A DNA stretch of 14,545 bases from an uncultured Ruminococcus sp. (GTDB taxonomy: Bacteria; Bacillota; Clostridia; Oscillospirales; Acutalibacteraceae). The stretch covers positions 1-14,545 of the forward strand of contig CACXGJ010000030.1 of assembly GCA_902767125.1 (NCBI GenBank). The letters are read 5' to 3'. The position numbers were made by a program, and so were the translations under genes. Position 1 is the stretch's first letter. Each line of letters begins with the position of its first letter. The notes under the pieces were generated by a model. That model had not been told where the DNA came from. It saw nothing but the letters and a program-made list of their open reading frames with translations, and did not search any database. Below are positions 6,381 to 13,221 of this stretch, piece after piece.

Positions 6381-8034
6381 ACAGGCTATTATAAATGCCT
6401 TTCAAAAGGCTCAAGAACTTGAGCTTCTTTCAAGAGAAGCCAATATACCCGACTTTACGATAGAAACCCCCGCTGACCGCTCACACGGCGATTTAGCTAC
6501 AAATGCGGCTATGGTATCGGCAAGGACTTTCAGGCTTGCCCCAAGAAAAATAGCCGAAATTATCACAAACAATATCAACCTTGAAAACACAAATCTTGCA
6601 AGATTTGAGATAGCAGGCCCGGGATTTATCAATTTCTTCTATGACAGGTCTTTTTATGCAGGTGTCCTTGAAGAAATAAAAATTCAGGGCAAAAATTACG
6701 GTCGTTCAAATTATGGTGAAGGAAAAAGTGTTATCGTTGAATTTGTATCGGCAAATCCCACAGGTCCCATGCACATCGGAAATGCCCGTGGAGGTGCTTT
6801 GGGCGATACCCTTTCAAGTGTTCTTGAATATGCAGGCTATGAAGTCAAAAGAGAATTTTATGTAAATGATGCGGGCAATCAGATAGAAAAATTCGCAACA
6901 TCCCTTGAAATACGCTATATGCAGCTTTATAAGGACGGCTATGAGCTTCCCGAGGATGCTTATCACGGTCAGGATATCATTGACCATGCAAAGAATTTCG
7001 CTGACATTTACGGTGACAAATTCGTTGAAGCCTCCTCCGAAGAAAGAAGAAAGGCTCTTGTTGCATATGCCCTGCCGCTGAATATTCAGGGACTTGAAAG
7101 AGACCTGATGAAATACAGGATAAAATATGACCGCTGGTTCAGGGAAAGCACTCTCCACAATGACGGCTCTGTCAAAAAGATTGTCGAACTCCTCACCGAA
7201 AAGGGACATACCTATGAACAGGACGGTGCTGTATGGTTCAAAGCCGCTCAATTCGGTGCTGACAAGGATTTTGTGCTTGTGCGTTCAAACGGTCTGCCGA
7301 CCTATGTAGTACCCGATATCGCTTATCACTATGACAAGCTCGTTACAAGAAATTTTGATATAGCTGTTGATGTTCTCGGTGCCGACCATCACGGTTATGT
7401 TCCACGTCTCAAGGCGGCTCTGACAGCTCTCGGTGTGGATGCTTCAAAGCTCGATGTCGTTCTCATGCAGATGGTATTCCTTGTAAAAGATAATCAAAGG
7501 GTAAAACTATCAAAAAGAAGCGGAAAGGCTATCACCCTTGTTACACTCCTTGATGAGATACCGATAGATGCCGCAAGATTTTTCTTCAATCTCCGTGAGG
7601 CAAACACTCCTCTTGAGTTTGACCTTGACCTTGCCGTTGAGCAGTCATCAAAGAATCCCGTTTACTATGTTCAGTATGCACACGCAAGAATCTGCAATAT
7701 ATTGAAAACTCTCGAAAAGGAAAATATTTTCCCGACTGACTGCACATATGATGATTATGCACTCCTCACTGCTCCGGAGGAAATCGAGCTTATCAACAAG
7801 CTCTCAACTTTCACTGATGAGATTGTTTCATCCGCAAAGGATTATGATCCGTCAAGGATAACACGTTATGTCTATGATGTGGCAACTCTTTTCCATAAAT
7901 TCTATAACGCCTGCCATGTAAAAAATGATGATACATCTCTTATGCAGGCTCGTCTTGCTCTTTGTATCGCAACAAAGACCGTTATTGCAAATATTCTTGA
8001 TATGTTCAAGATAACTGCTCCCGAATCAATGTAA
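6346..8034 (+). CDS. argS: Arginyl-tRNA synthetase
   Basis: This 562-residue class Ia synthetase charges tRNA-Arg with arginine and acts in the cytoplasm. Seen: an N-terminal Arg-tRNA-recognition domain (about 1-110, with GPGFINF at 91-97), the HIGH-type signature GPMHIGNARGG (140-150), GADHHGYVPRLKAAL, the KMSKS-type loop KLSKR (387-391), and the C-terminal anticodon-binding domain starting at the VYYVQYAHAR segment. The length is typical. The start at ATG 6346 is set by AGGAGG (6331-6336), 9 bases upstream; the ATG at 6337 touches that site, and an upstream open reading to 6283 is not supported. It overlaps the DUF1934 gene by 35 bases. No T-box is visible, consistent with an internal operon position. 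Confidence 0.95.
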   Translation: MSTAAQTVQQLKQAIINAFQKAQELELLSREANIPDFTIETPADRSHGDLATNAAMVSARTFRLAPRKIAEIITNNINLENTNLARFEIAGPGFINFFYDRSFYAGVLEEIKIQGKNYGRSNYGEGKSVIVEFVSANPTGPMHIGNARGGALGDTLSSVLEYAGYEVKREFYVNDAGNQIEKFATSLEIRYMQLYKDGYELPEDAYHGQDIIDHAKNFADIYGDKFVEASSEERRKALVAYALPLNIQGLERDLMKYRIKYDRWFRESTLHNDGSVKKIVELLTEKGHTYEQDGAVWFKAAQFGADKDFVLVRSNGLPTYVVPDIAYHYDKLVTRNFDIAVDVLGADHHGYVPRLKAALTALGVDASKLDVVLMQMVFLVKDNQRVKLSKRSGKAITLVTLLDEIPIDAARFFFNLREANTPLEFDLDLAVEQSSKNPVYYVQYAHARICNILKTLEKENIFPTDCTYDDYALLTAPEEIELINKLSTFTDEIVSSAKDYDPSRITRYVYDVATLFHKFYNACHVKNDDTSLMQARLALCIATKTVIANILDMFKITAPESM

Positions 8035-8049
8035 GGAGAGAAAATTTCC

Positions 8050-9225
8050 ATGAAATTTCCCTACAGTCTGCCGATAATAATAGATGGCATGACCTCATGC
8101 AGCGAAATTACAAGGGATGATCCCGATAATGTATGTGCCGAAAAAATCATTCTTGACGATCCCGATATCCTTATATCAGCCAAAAAAACCGCTGTCGAAA
8201 ACGGTGTCAATTCACTTCTCTCACCCACAGGGGATATCCTCCACAGCCGTCTTAAAGACCTCGGATATGATGACAGATTCAACGAGTTCATCACGGAGAT
8301 AACAAGAATATGCTCCAAAACAGGCGGAGAGGATATTCTGACAGGCGGTATCATCACTCATAAGCAGGTAGGAAGAATAGAATACCAAAGCCCTGCTTTT
8401 GAGGACTGCTATTTTTCATACCTTGAAAAGATGTCTCTCCTCAAAGACAGCGGTGCAAAATATGTTCTTCTGAAAAATCATAAGGACTTGTTCAATATGC
8501 GTGCGGGAGTTCTTGCTGCAAAAACCTCAAAGCTGCCTGTATTCGTCCTGATGGAAGTAGATGACGAAGGAAAAAATAATGAAGATACGGATTATATAGC
8601 CGCCCTCATCACATTACAGGCTCTTGGAGCAGCAGCCTTTGGAATATACTGCACTGACGGCATAAAGCATGAAACCGCACTTATCAAAAAAGCATTCCCT
8701 CATGCAGAGATACCTCTCATAGCAGTCATAAATTCAGAGACTGATACCGAAAAGGAATTGCAGAGGATATCCGAAAAGGGTGCTTCAATATTCATAGACA
8801 CTGCCGAAAATATACAAAAGGACAAGCTTGAATTTTTGAAGAAGCTGCCTGTCAGATTCGATCCCGATTCCGAAAAGGACAGCTTTGCTGCGGCTATCGA
8901 CAGGGAAGTCTTCTTTTTACCGGAAACTCCGATTTTTTCCGAGCCGCTGTATTGCAGCTATGATATGTCCGATGAGCTGATAGACTTTGACGATGAAAGC
9001 ATAAATGCAATATATATTGAGCTGATCTCTGCTGATGATGCTTCATATCTTTCCTTCAACTCCAATATGACACGGCTGCCATTTATCATACATTCAAATG
9101 ATCCTATCGCAATTGAGGCGGCTTTGAGATATTTTCACGGCAGACTGATGATTGACACCAAATGCGACATTGATGAACAAAGGCTTACTGCACTTGCCGG
9201 AAAATACGGTGCTATTCTTTACTGA
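8050..9225 (+). CDS. Degenerate MetH-like homocysteine S-methyltransferase-family protein, probable pseudoenzyme
   Basis: A 391-residue soluble protein whose framework follows the homocysteine-binding barrel of cobalamin-dependent methionine synthase: IIIDGMTSC (9-17, cf. DGAMGT), LKDLGYDDRFNEF (68-80), LTGGI (97-101), the segment from FEDCYFSYLEK to VLAAKTSKLPVFVLMEVDDEG (117-174) and LGAAAFGIYCTDG (192-204). Residues 342-391 (LPFIIHSNDPIAIEAALR through KYGAILY) resemble the middle of the pterin-binding domain, the rest of which is missing. Of the three zinc cysteines only Cys201 remains; the GGCCGT segment reads FIDTAEN (248-254). Loss of the zinc site argues against normal methyl transfer to homocysteine. 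AAGGAG (8033-8038) overlaps the argS stop and lies 11 bases before the ATG, so it is expressed with argS. Its role is unknown: pseudoenzyme, or an altered substrate. Confidence 0.65.
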   Translation: MKFPYSLPIIIDGMTSCSEITRDDPDNVCAEKIILDDPDILISAKKTAVENGVNSLLSPTGDILHSRLKDLGYDDRFNEFITEITRICSKTGGEDILTGGIITHKQVGRIEYQSPAFEDCYFSYLEKMSLLKDSGAKYVLLKNHKDLFNMRAGVLAAKTSKLPVFVLMEVDDEGKNNEDTDYIAALITLQALGAAAFGIYCTDGIKHETALIKKAFPHAEIPLIAVINSETDTEKELQRISEKGASIFIDTAENIQKDKLEFLKKLPVRFDPDSEKDSFAAAIDREVFFLPETPIFSEPLYCSYDMSDELIDFDDESINAIYIELISADDASYLSFNSNMTRLPFIIHSNDPIAIEAALRYFHGRLMIDTKCDIDEQRLTALAGKYGAILY

Positions 9226-9242
9226 AAAAGGAGGGAAATATT

Positions 9243-9539
9243 TTGAAAAACAAACCGTTTCTTATATCATCACTGATATTCGGTCTTATCGGTCTGACAT
9301 TGCTGATAATTGCAGGAATCTCTTTCATGGCGGATTCAACCGATATTTCCAAGGCTGTCATTTCCTTTTTCCACGGAAATACAAATGATGTTTCAAACTC
9401 TATCATAGCGGAATTGGGCGTTGTATTTATGATACCCTCATTCATTTTTGCATACAAATCCTTTGCCGATATCGAATATGAATTTGAAAAAGCTGCAAAA
9501 AAAGCTGAAGCCGAAATTCAAATCCCCGAAACAAACTGA
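9243..9539 (+). CDS. Small two-helix membrane protein, function unknown
   Basis: A 98-residue protein with two predicted membrane helices (about residues 6-30 and 57-75) joined by a short polar loop (31-56), and a charged tail rich in Ala, Lys and Glu (EFEKAAKKAEAEIQ) that could be a short coiled coil. It starts at TTG 9243, supported by a very strong AAGGAGGG site (9228-9235) 7 bases upstream; no alternative ATG is near. It follows the MetH-like gene by 17 bases and is the last gene before the double terminator. I do not recognise a family. The pairing with the MetH-like gene may be functional or only positional. Confidence 0.7.
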   Translation: MKNKPFLISSLIFGLIGLTLLIIAGISFMADSTDISKAVISFFHGNTNDVSNSIIAELGVVFMIPSFIFAYKSFADIEYEFEKAAKKAEAEIQIPETN

Positions 9540-9547
9540 ATATAAAA

Positions 9548-9583
9548 GTCTGTCGGAGAGATATATCTTCGACAGACCTTTTT
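9548..9583 (+). terminator. First of two tandem terminators closing the ddl-argS operon
   Basis: The stem GTCTGTCG (9548-9555) with CGACAGAC (9570-9577), extended by about four inner pairs, is followed by T5 at 9579-9583 and a second T run. It lies 9 bases after the stop of the membrane-protein gene. Confidence 0.85.
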
Positions 9584-9589
9584 ATTTTT

Positions 9590-9617
9590 ATTCGACTCTT
9601 TGAGGTCGAATTTTTTT
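9590..9617 (+). terminator. Second tandem terminator
   Basis: The stem ATTCGAC (9590-9596) with GTCGAAT (9605-9611) and an eight-base loop is followed by a T run to 9617. Together with the preceding hairpin it insulates the phage-like genes from operon read-through. Confidence 0.75.
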
Positions 9618-9639
9618 ATTTTTCATGCAGGTATATGAA

Positions 9640-9657
9640 GGGGAATTTTTATTCCCC
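9640..9657 (+). promoter_or_regulatory. Hairpin ahead of the phage-like gene pair
   Basis: GGGGAAT (9640-9646) and ATTCCCC (9651-9657) form a perfect 7-bp stem with a TTTT loop, followed by C and an A run, not a T run, so it is not a plus-strand terminator. It lies 10 bases before the AAAGGAGA ribosome site (9668-9675). I saw no convincing sigma-A promoter in 9618-9684. It could be a 5' stabilising hairpin or an operator. Confidence 0.4.
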
Positions 9658-9684
9658 CAAAAAAATCAAAGGAGATGTTGAACT

Positions 9685-10020
9685 ATGCTTATTATCGTCA
9701 GAAAAGCCTCCGTTTTCTACGGAAAAATAAACCTGACGGATGAAAACGGAAATACATTTATCTTATCTGACGGAGATGAACTGATATTCAGTGTCAAAAA
9801 AAGCCTGATACAGAATGCTCCCGTTATCATCCGAAAATCCCTGCATGACTATGACCTGATAAACGGAGTATATCCCTTTACTCTTTCGGCTGATGAGACA
9901 AATATACCTCACGGCACATACTTCTATGACATTGCACTCAAGCTCTCAAACGGTGATTTCTATCATGTCACGCCTGCCGACCAATTTATTGTCAAAGAGA
10001 CAGTTTCAAGAAAGGAATGA
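9685..10020 (+). CDS. Small phage tail/baseplate-type protein, probable beta sandwich
   Basis: A 111-residue protein without signal peptide or membrane helix. It reads as a run of beta strands: GKINLTDENGN, DELIFSVKKSL (31-41), YPFTLSADETNIPHGTYFYDIALKLSNGDFYHVTPADQFIVKE (63-105). The pattern, a demand for strand, then 'pay-off' of a G-x-Y-x-Y-D-I strand, a GD turn and an FxVxE end, is that of short proteins encoded just before tail-fibre genes in Clostridia prophages. AAAGGAGA lies 10 bases upstream of ATG 9685. The stop is followed 5 bases later by the ATG of the tail-fibre-like gene, whose ribosome site lies inside this gene. The role is inferred as a structural or adaptor protein for the fibre; the family is not certain. 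Confidence 0.6.
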   Translation: MLIIVRKASVFYGKINLTDENGNTFILSDGDELIFSVKKSLIQNAPVIIRKSLHDYDLINGVYPFTLSADETNIPHGTYFYDIALKLSNGDFYHVTPADQFIVKETVSRKE

Positions 10021-10025
10021 TATCA

Positions 10026-12035
10026 ATGGACCATATAACTATCAATGCAAGTGTTGCTACGCCCTCCACGGAGGAAATGGCTTATGCCAGAACAAACAGC
10101 CGTCTCGATACACTTAACACTAAAATCGACACTTCTGTCAGACAATTACAGGCAAATACCGATTCACAGATAAATTCAGTAAATACCGCTCTGCAAAATA
10201 CCGAAGCCTCACTTACAAACCTTATCGAAAATCAGACAAATGCCGTTGCTGTACGTATCGACAACATTATCGCAAACAATGCCGATACAGACGGAAACAC
10301 CGAATTAATTGATATCCGCTCATCATATGACGGCAGGATATATTCAAGTGCAGGTACGTCTGTGAGAAATCAGCTTTATAATACAAATACTCTCCTGAAT
10401 AAAGTTGACGATGAAGTTTTCACAACAGCCCTGCAAACTCTTGAACCTCAATATTCCCTCGGATATCAGCACGTTGACGGAACCTTCTTTGAAAGCCAGC
10501 TTTATTCCCACACGGATATATCAGTTTCGGCAGGCGAGGTATATTACATAACAGGATGGAATTTCTACAATGTCCTTTTATATGCCGTTCTCGATACAAA
10601 CGGAAATGTTCTTGTTCAGGAACAGGAAAGCGGTTCGGCAAATGCCGATACATACACCGACTTTCAGGTCGTTATCCCACCAAACGGGGCTATCCTCCGT
10701 GTAAACAGAAAGGAAACTCCACAGCAGTCAAATTTCATCCCCACTATCAAAAAGGAAGTCAAAACTTCAAAAATCATTTCAGGGTTAAACACCGTAAATG
10801 CACGTCTGCAAGCCGTTGAAACGGCTAATTCACAGAATACGGCTTCGCTTGAAAATGCCCTTTATTCACGTACATCCGCACTTGTAGATATGTCTGCACT
10901 GCATACGGGCATGATGATAAAGACATGGGTATCATCTGCAAATGTCAATACACCGTCAACATATCTCGGCGGAAATGCCTCTCGCATATATACAGACGTT
11001 TATCCCGTTCACAGCGGTGATATAATAAAATCCGCCTATCAGTACAGCGACCAAAAGAATTTCACTTATATGCTGTTCGATTCCAACGGAGATTTTGTTT
11101 CAACTGCAACAGGCACTTCAGTTACTGTTGCAAATGACGGCTATATCATATTTGACTTTCCCAATTCCCTGCTTATCCCCGAGGGCATTGTAATTGTCCA
11201 AAGCAATGATGATTTCCCATACCCTGCCCCCTATAAAAAATCAAACTTCATCTCAAACATAAATTCCGACAATGAGCTTCCATTGCAGAATATTGACAAA
11301 ACAGGCGGTTATACTGCCATTTTCCATGACATAGGCATAATCGGTGACAGCTTGGCTTGCGGATGTATGGAGGGTGTCGATACGACCACAAATGAATATA
11401 AATACACTGACAATCTCCAATATTCATGGGGAGCGTGCATTTCCCGTGCAACGGGCTGTACCTGTCATCAGTTCTGCCGTGGCGGTCAGTATCTCCATGA
11501 CAACAACTGGTACAGCGAGTGGAAACAGGCTGTTGCACAAAATCCCTGTACAGCTTATATAATCTGTATCGGCTTCAACGACTATAATTGGCTGAATCAG
11601 TCAGCGGAAAATCTCGGCTCACTTTCAGACATAAAGCAAAACTTTGAAACGAATCCCAATACGTTCTACGGTCAGTACGGAAAAATGCTCTCCTATATCA
11701 AATCCATTCAGCCGAAAGCAAAAATATTTCTTGTAAATATGGAATGGAACTCCACCGACAATTCACAGATAAATACTGCTATCGAAGAAATATGCAGTAA
11801 TACCGAGGGCTGTTATCTTATCGACCTGAAAACATATGCCCATGAGCCTTACTGGAATGTCCCGAATATTTATAAAACAGGTCTCTACCACAAGAATACT
11901 CTCGGATATCAGAAAACCGCATGGGATATAATGAGCTATATAGACTATATAATCCGCCATAATATGCAGGATTTCATTGGCGTCCAGTTTATCGGAACTG
12001 ATTTGCGACTTCCTACACAAGCGGAAATATCATAA
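10026..12035 (+). CDS. Phage tail-fibre-like protein with a C-terminal SGNH/GDSL hydrolase domain
   Basis: A 669-residue protein lacking a signal peptide. Residues 22-82 are a heptad-like coiled coil. Residues 93-116 (TELIDIRSSYDGRIYSSAG to VRNQL) carry a motif common in Firmicute phage tail fibres. Two beta-rich, jelly-roll-like segments follow (about 150-240 and 285-410), separated by another short coiled coil (251-280). The SGNH hydrolase domain spans about 434-645: GDSLA (440-444) with Ser442, GFND (516-519) in block III, and His622 in block V. Such domains deacylate glycans or wall polymers. The usual block V Asp three residues before the His is Gly619. ATG 10026 is chosen because AAAGGA (10011-10016) lies 9 bases upstream; ATG 10017 overlaps the previous stop and is too close to that site. 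No other phage gene is in the window. Confidence 0.75.
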   Translation: MDHITINASVATPSTEEMAYARTNSRLDTLNTKIDTSVRQLQANTDSQINSVNTALQNTEASLTNLIENQTNAVAVRIDNIIANNADTDGNTELIDIRSSYDGRIYSSAGTSVRNQLYNTNTLLNKVDDEVFTTALQTLEPQYSLGYQHVDGTFFESQLYSHTDISVSAGEVYYITGWNFYNVLLYAVLDTNGNVLVQEQESGSANADTYTDFQVVIPPNGAILRVNRKETPQQSNFIPTIKKEVKTSKIISGLNTVNARLQAVETANSQNTASLENALYSRTSALVDMSALHTGMMIKTWVSSANVNTPSTYLGGNASRIYTDVYPVHSGDIIKSAYQYSDQKNFTYMLFDSNGDFVSTATGTSVTVANDGYIIFDFPNSLLIPEGIVIVQSNDDFPYPAPYKKSNFISNINSDNELPLQNIDKTGGYTAIFHDIGIIGDSLACGCMEGVDTTTNEYKYTDNLQYSWGACISRATGCTCHQFCRGGQYLHDNNWYSEWKQAVAQNPCTAYIICIGFNDYNWLNQSAENLGSLSDIKQNFETNPNTFYGQYGKMLSYIKSIQPKAKIFLVNMEWNSTDNSQINTAIEEICSNTEGCYLIDLKTYAHEPYWNVPNIYKTGLYHKNTLGYQKTAWDIMSYIDYIIRHNMQDFIGVQFIGTDLRLPTQAEIS

Positions 12036-12039
12036 AAAA

Positions 12040-12082
12040 ACTGCAAGTCGGTATTTTCATATCGGCTTGCAGTAATTTTTTT
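12040..12082. terminator. Bidirectional terminator between the tail-fibre-like gene and prs
   Basis: A 15-bp stem (12040-12054 with 12059-12073, two G-T pairs) and a TTTC loop has a T run on the plus strand (12076-12082) and an A run (12034-12040) that becomes a T run on the minus strand. It ends both convergent transcripts. Its right edge reaches the prs stop codon. Confidence 0.88.
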
Positions 12083-13043
12083 AGTTTACGAATATTGATG
12101 AAACAGGCTTGTCTTCATAGATTCTCTCGATAGCTTCTGCAAATACGGGTGCAACGGGGAGTATAGTGAATTTATCAAGCATTTTATCTTCAGTGAGATG
12201 TATCGTATCGAGAAGAACGACCTCTTTCATAACGCTGTCCTTGATTCTCTGGATAGCGGGACCTGAAAGTACAGCGTGGGTAGCACCTGCATAAACTTCA
12301 GTTGCACCGCCTCTTTCGATAACAGCTTTTGCGGCATTGCAGAGAGTACCTGCCGTATCTATCATATCATCTATAAGGATGACTTTCTTACCCTTTACCT
12401 CGCCTATAATGCTCATTACCTCGCACTCATTCGGTCTCGGACGGCGTTTGTCTATGATGGCAATGGTACAGCCGAGTCTTGCGGCAAAGTTTCTTGCTCT
12501 TGTAACAGAACCCAAATCGGGTGATACAACTACATAATCATCAGGCTTATCAGCGATCTTCTTCTTGAAGTAGTTAGCGAGGATAGGTGCTCCTACAAGA
12601 TGGTCAACAGGTATATTAAAGAAGCCCTGTATCTGTGCGGCGTGAAGATCCATTGTAAGTACACGGTCGGCACCTGCTGTTGTAACAAGATCAGCAACCA
12701 GCTTTGCAGAGATCGGATCTCTTGCCTTGGCTTTTCTGTCCTGACGGGCATATCCGAAGTACGGTACAACGGCTGTTATTCTTGCGGCTGATGCACGTTT
12801 CATGGCATCTATCATTATGAGCAGTTCCATGATATTGTCATTTACAGGAGTGCTTGTAGACTGCACTATAAAGCATTCCGAGCCTCTGACCGATTCATGA
12901 AGCGAAACCGCAACCTCACCGTCGCTGAAATGAGTCACCTCCGACTTGCCGACAGGCAATCCCAAGGTCTGTGCTATCTGTTCTGCAACAGGTCTGTTGG
13001 AATTACAGGTGAATATTTTAATATCCTTGCCGTGAAAATTCAT
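12081..13043 (-). CDS. prs: Ribose-phosphate pyrophosphokinase (PRPP synthetase)
   Basis: A 320-residue cytoplasmic enzyme making PRPP from ribose 5-phosphate and ATP for nucleotide, His, Trp and NAD synthesis. Seen: FGYARQDRKAKARDP (96-110), the metal-binding MDLHAAQIQGFF (131-142), the flexible catalytic region VVSPDLGSVTRAR (172-184), DKRRPRPNE (198-206) and the PRPP loop VILIDDMIDTAGTL (221-234). The length fits class I enzymes. The segment reads DLGSV, where DxGGV is usual, a small change unlikely to destroy activity. GGGGGAG lies 7 bases upstream of the ATG. Gene order glmU-prs is conserved in Firmicutes, but here a 178-base gap with its own promoter separates them. Confidence 0.95.
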   Translation of the reverse strand: MNFHGKDIKIFTCNSNRPVAEQIAQTLGLPVGKSEVTHFSDGEVAVSLHESVRGSECFIVQSTSTPVNDNIMELLIMIDAMKRASAARITAVVPYFGYARQDRKAKARDPISAKLVADLVTTAGADRVLTMDLHAAQIQGFFNIPVDHLVGAPILANYFKKKIADKPDDYVVVSPDLGSVTRARNFAARLGCTIAIIDKRRPRPNECEVMSIIGEVKGKKVILIDDMIDTAGTLCNAAKAVIERGGATEVYAGATHAVLSGPAIQRIKDSVMKEVVLLDTIHLTEDKMLDKFTILPVAPVFAEAIERIYEDKPVSSIFVN

Positions 13044-13091
13044 TTTTAAACTCCCCCAATTTTTATTTTTTAGGCAAATTAATATACTATT

Positions 13092-13120
13092 ATTTTAATA
13101 CCTATTTGTCGAAAAATCAA
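13092..13120 (-). promoter_or_regulatory. Sigma-A promoter of prs
   Basis: On the minus strand TTGATT (13120 to 13115), a 17-base spacer and TAAAAT (13097 to 13092) form a reasonable promoter. An overlapping alternative pairs TCGACA (13112 to 13107) with TAGTAT (13089 to 13084), also at 17 bases. Either gives a short leader of about 35-45 bases. Confidence 0.5.
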
Positions 13121-13188
13121 GGTTTAAAGCACTTATCCTGCCTATTTTTCAAATAATTGTATCTTTATATGCAAAAATTCCGTTATTT

Positions 13189-13208
13189 TAATAAATTATA
13201 ATTTATTA
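13189..13208. repeat. 20-bp perfect A/T palindrome after glmU
   Basis: The 20 bases form a perfect self-complementary A/T-only palindrome, 14 bases beyond the glmU stop. It could be a weak glmU terminator, an operator, or chance in AT-rich spacer. No strong hairpin terminator is seen between glmU and prs, so read-through into prs is possible. Confidence 0.4.
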
Positions 13209-13221
13209 TGCACAATTGTTT

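Noticed and set aside
6814..7251. 145-codon minus-strand frame inside argS
   Set aside because: Antisense to conserved argS catalytic-domain sequence; no independent evidence.
9640..9665. Third terminator before the phage-like genes
   Set aside because: The hairpin is followed by an A run, not a T run, on the plus strand, and no minus-strand gene ends there.
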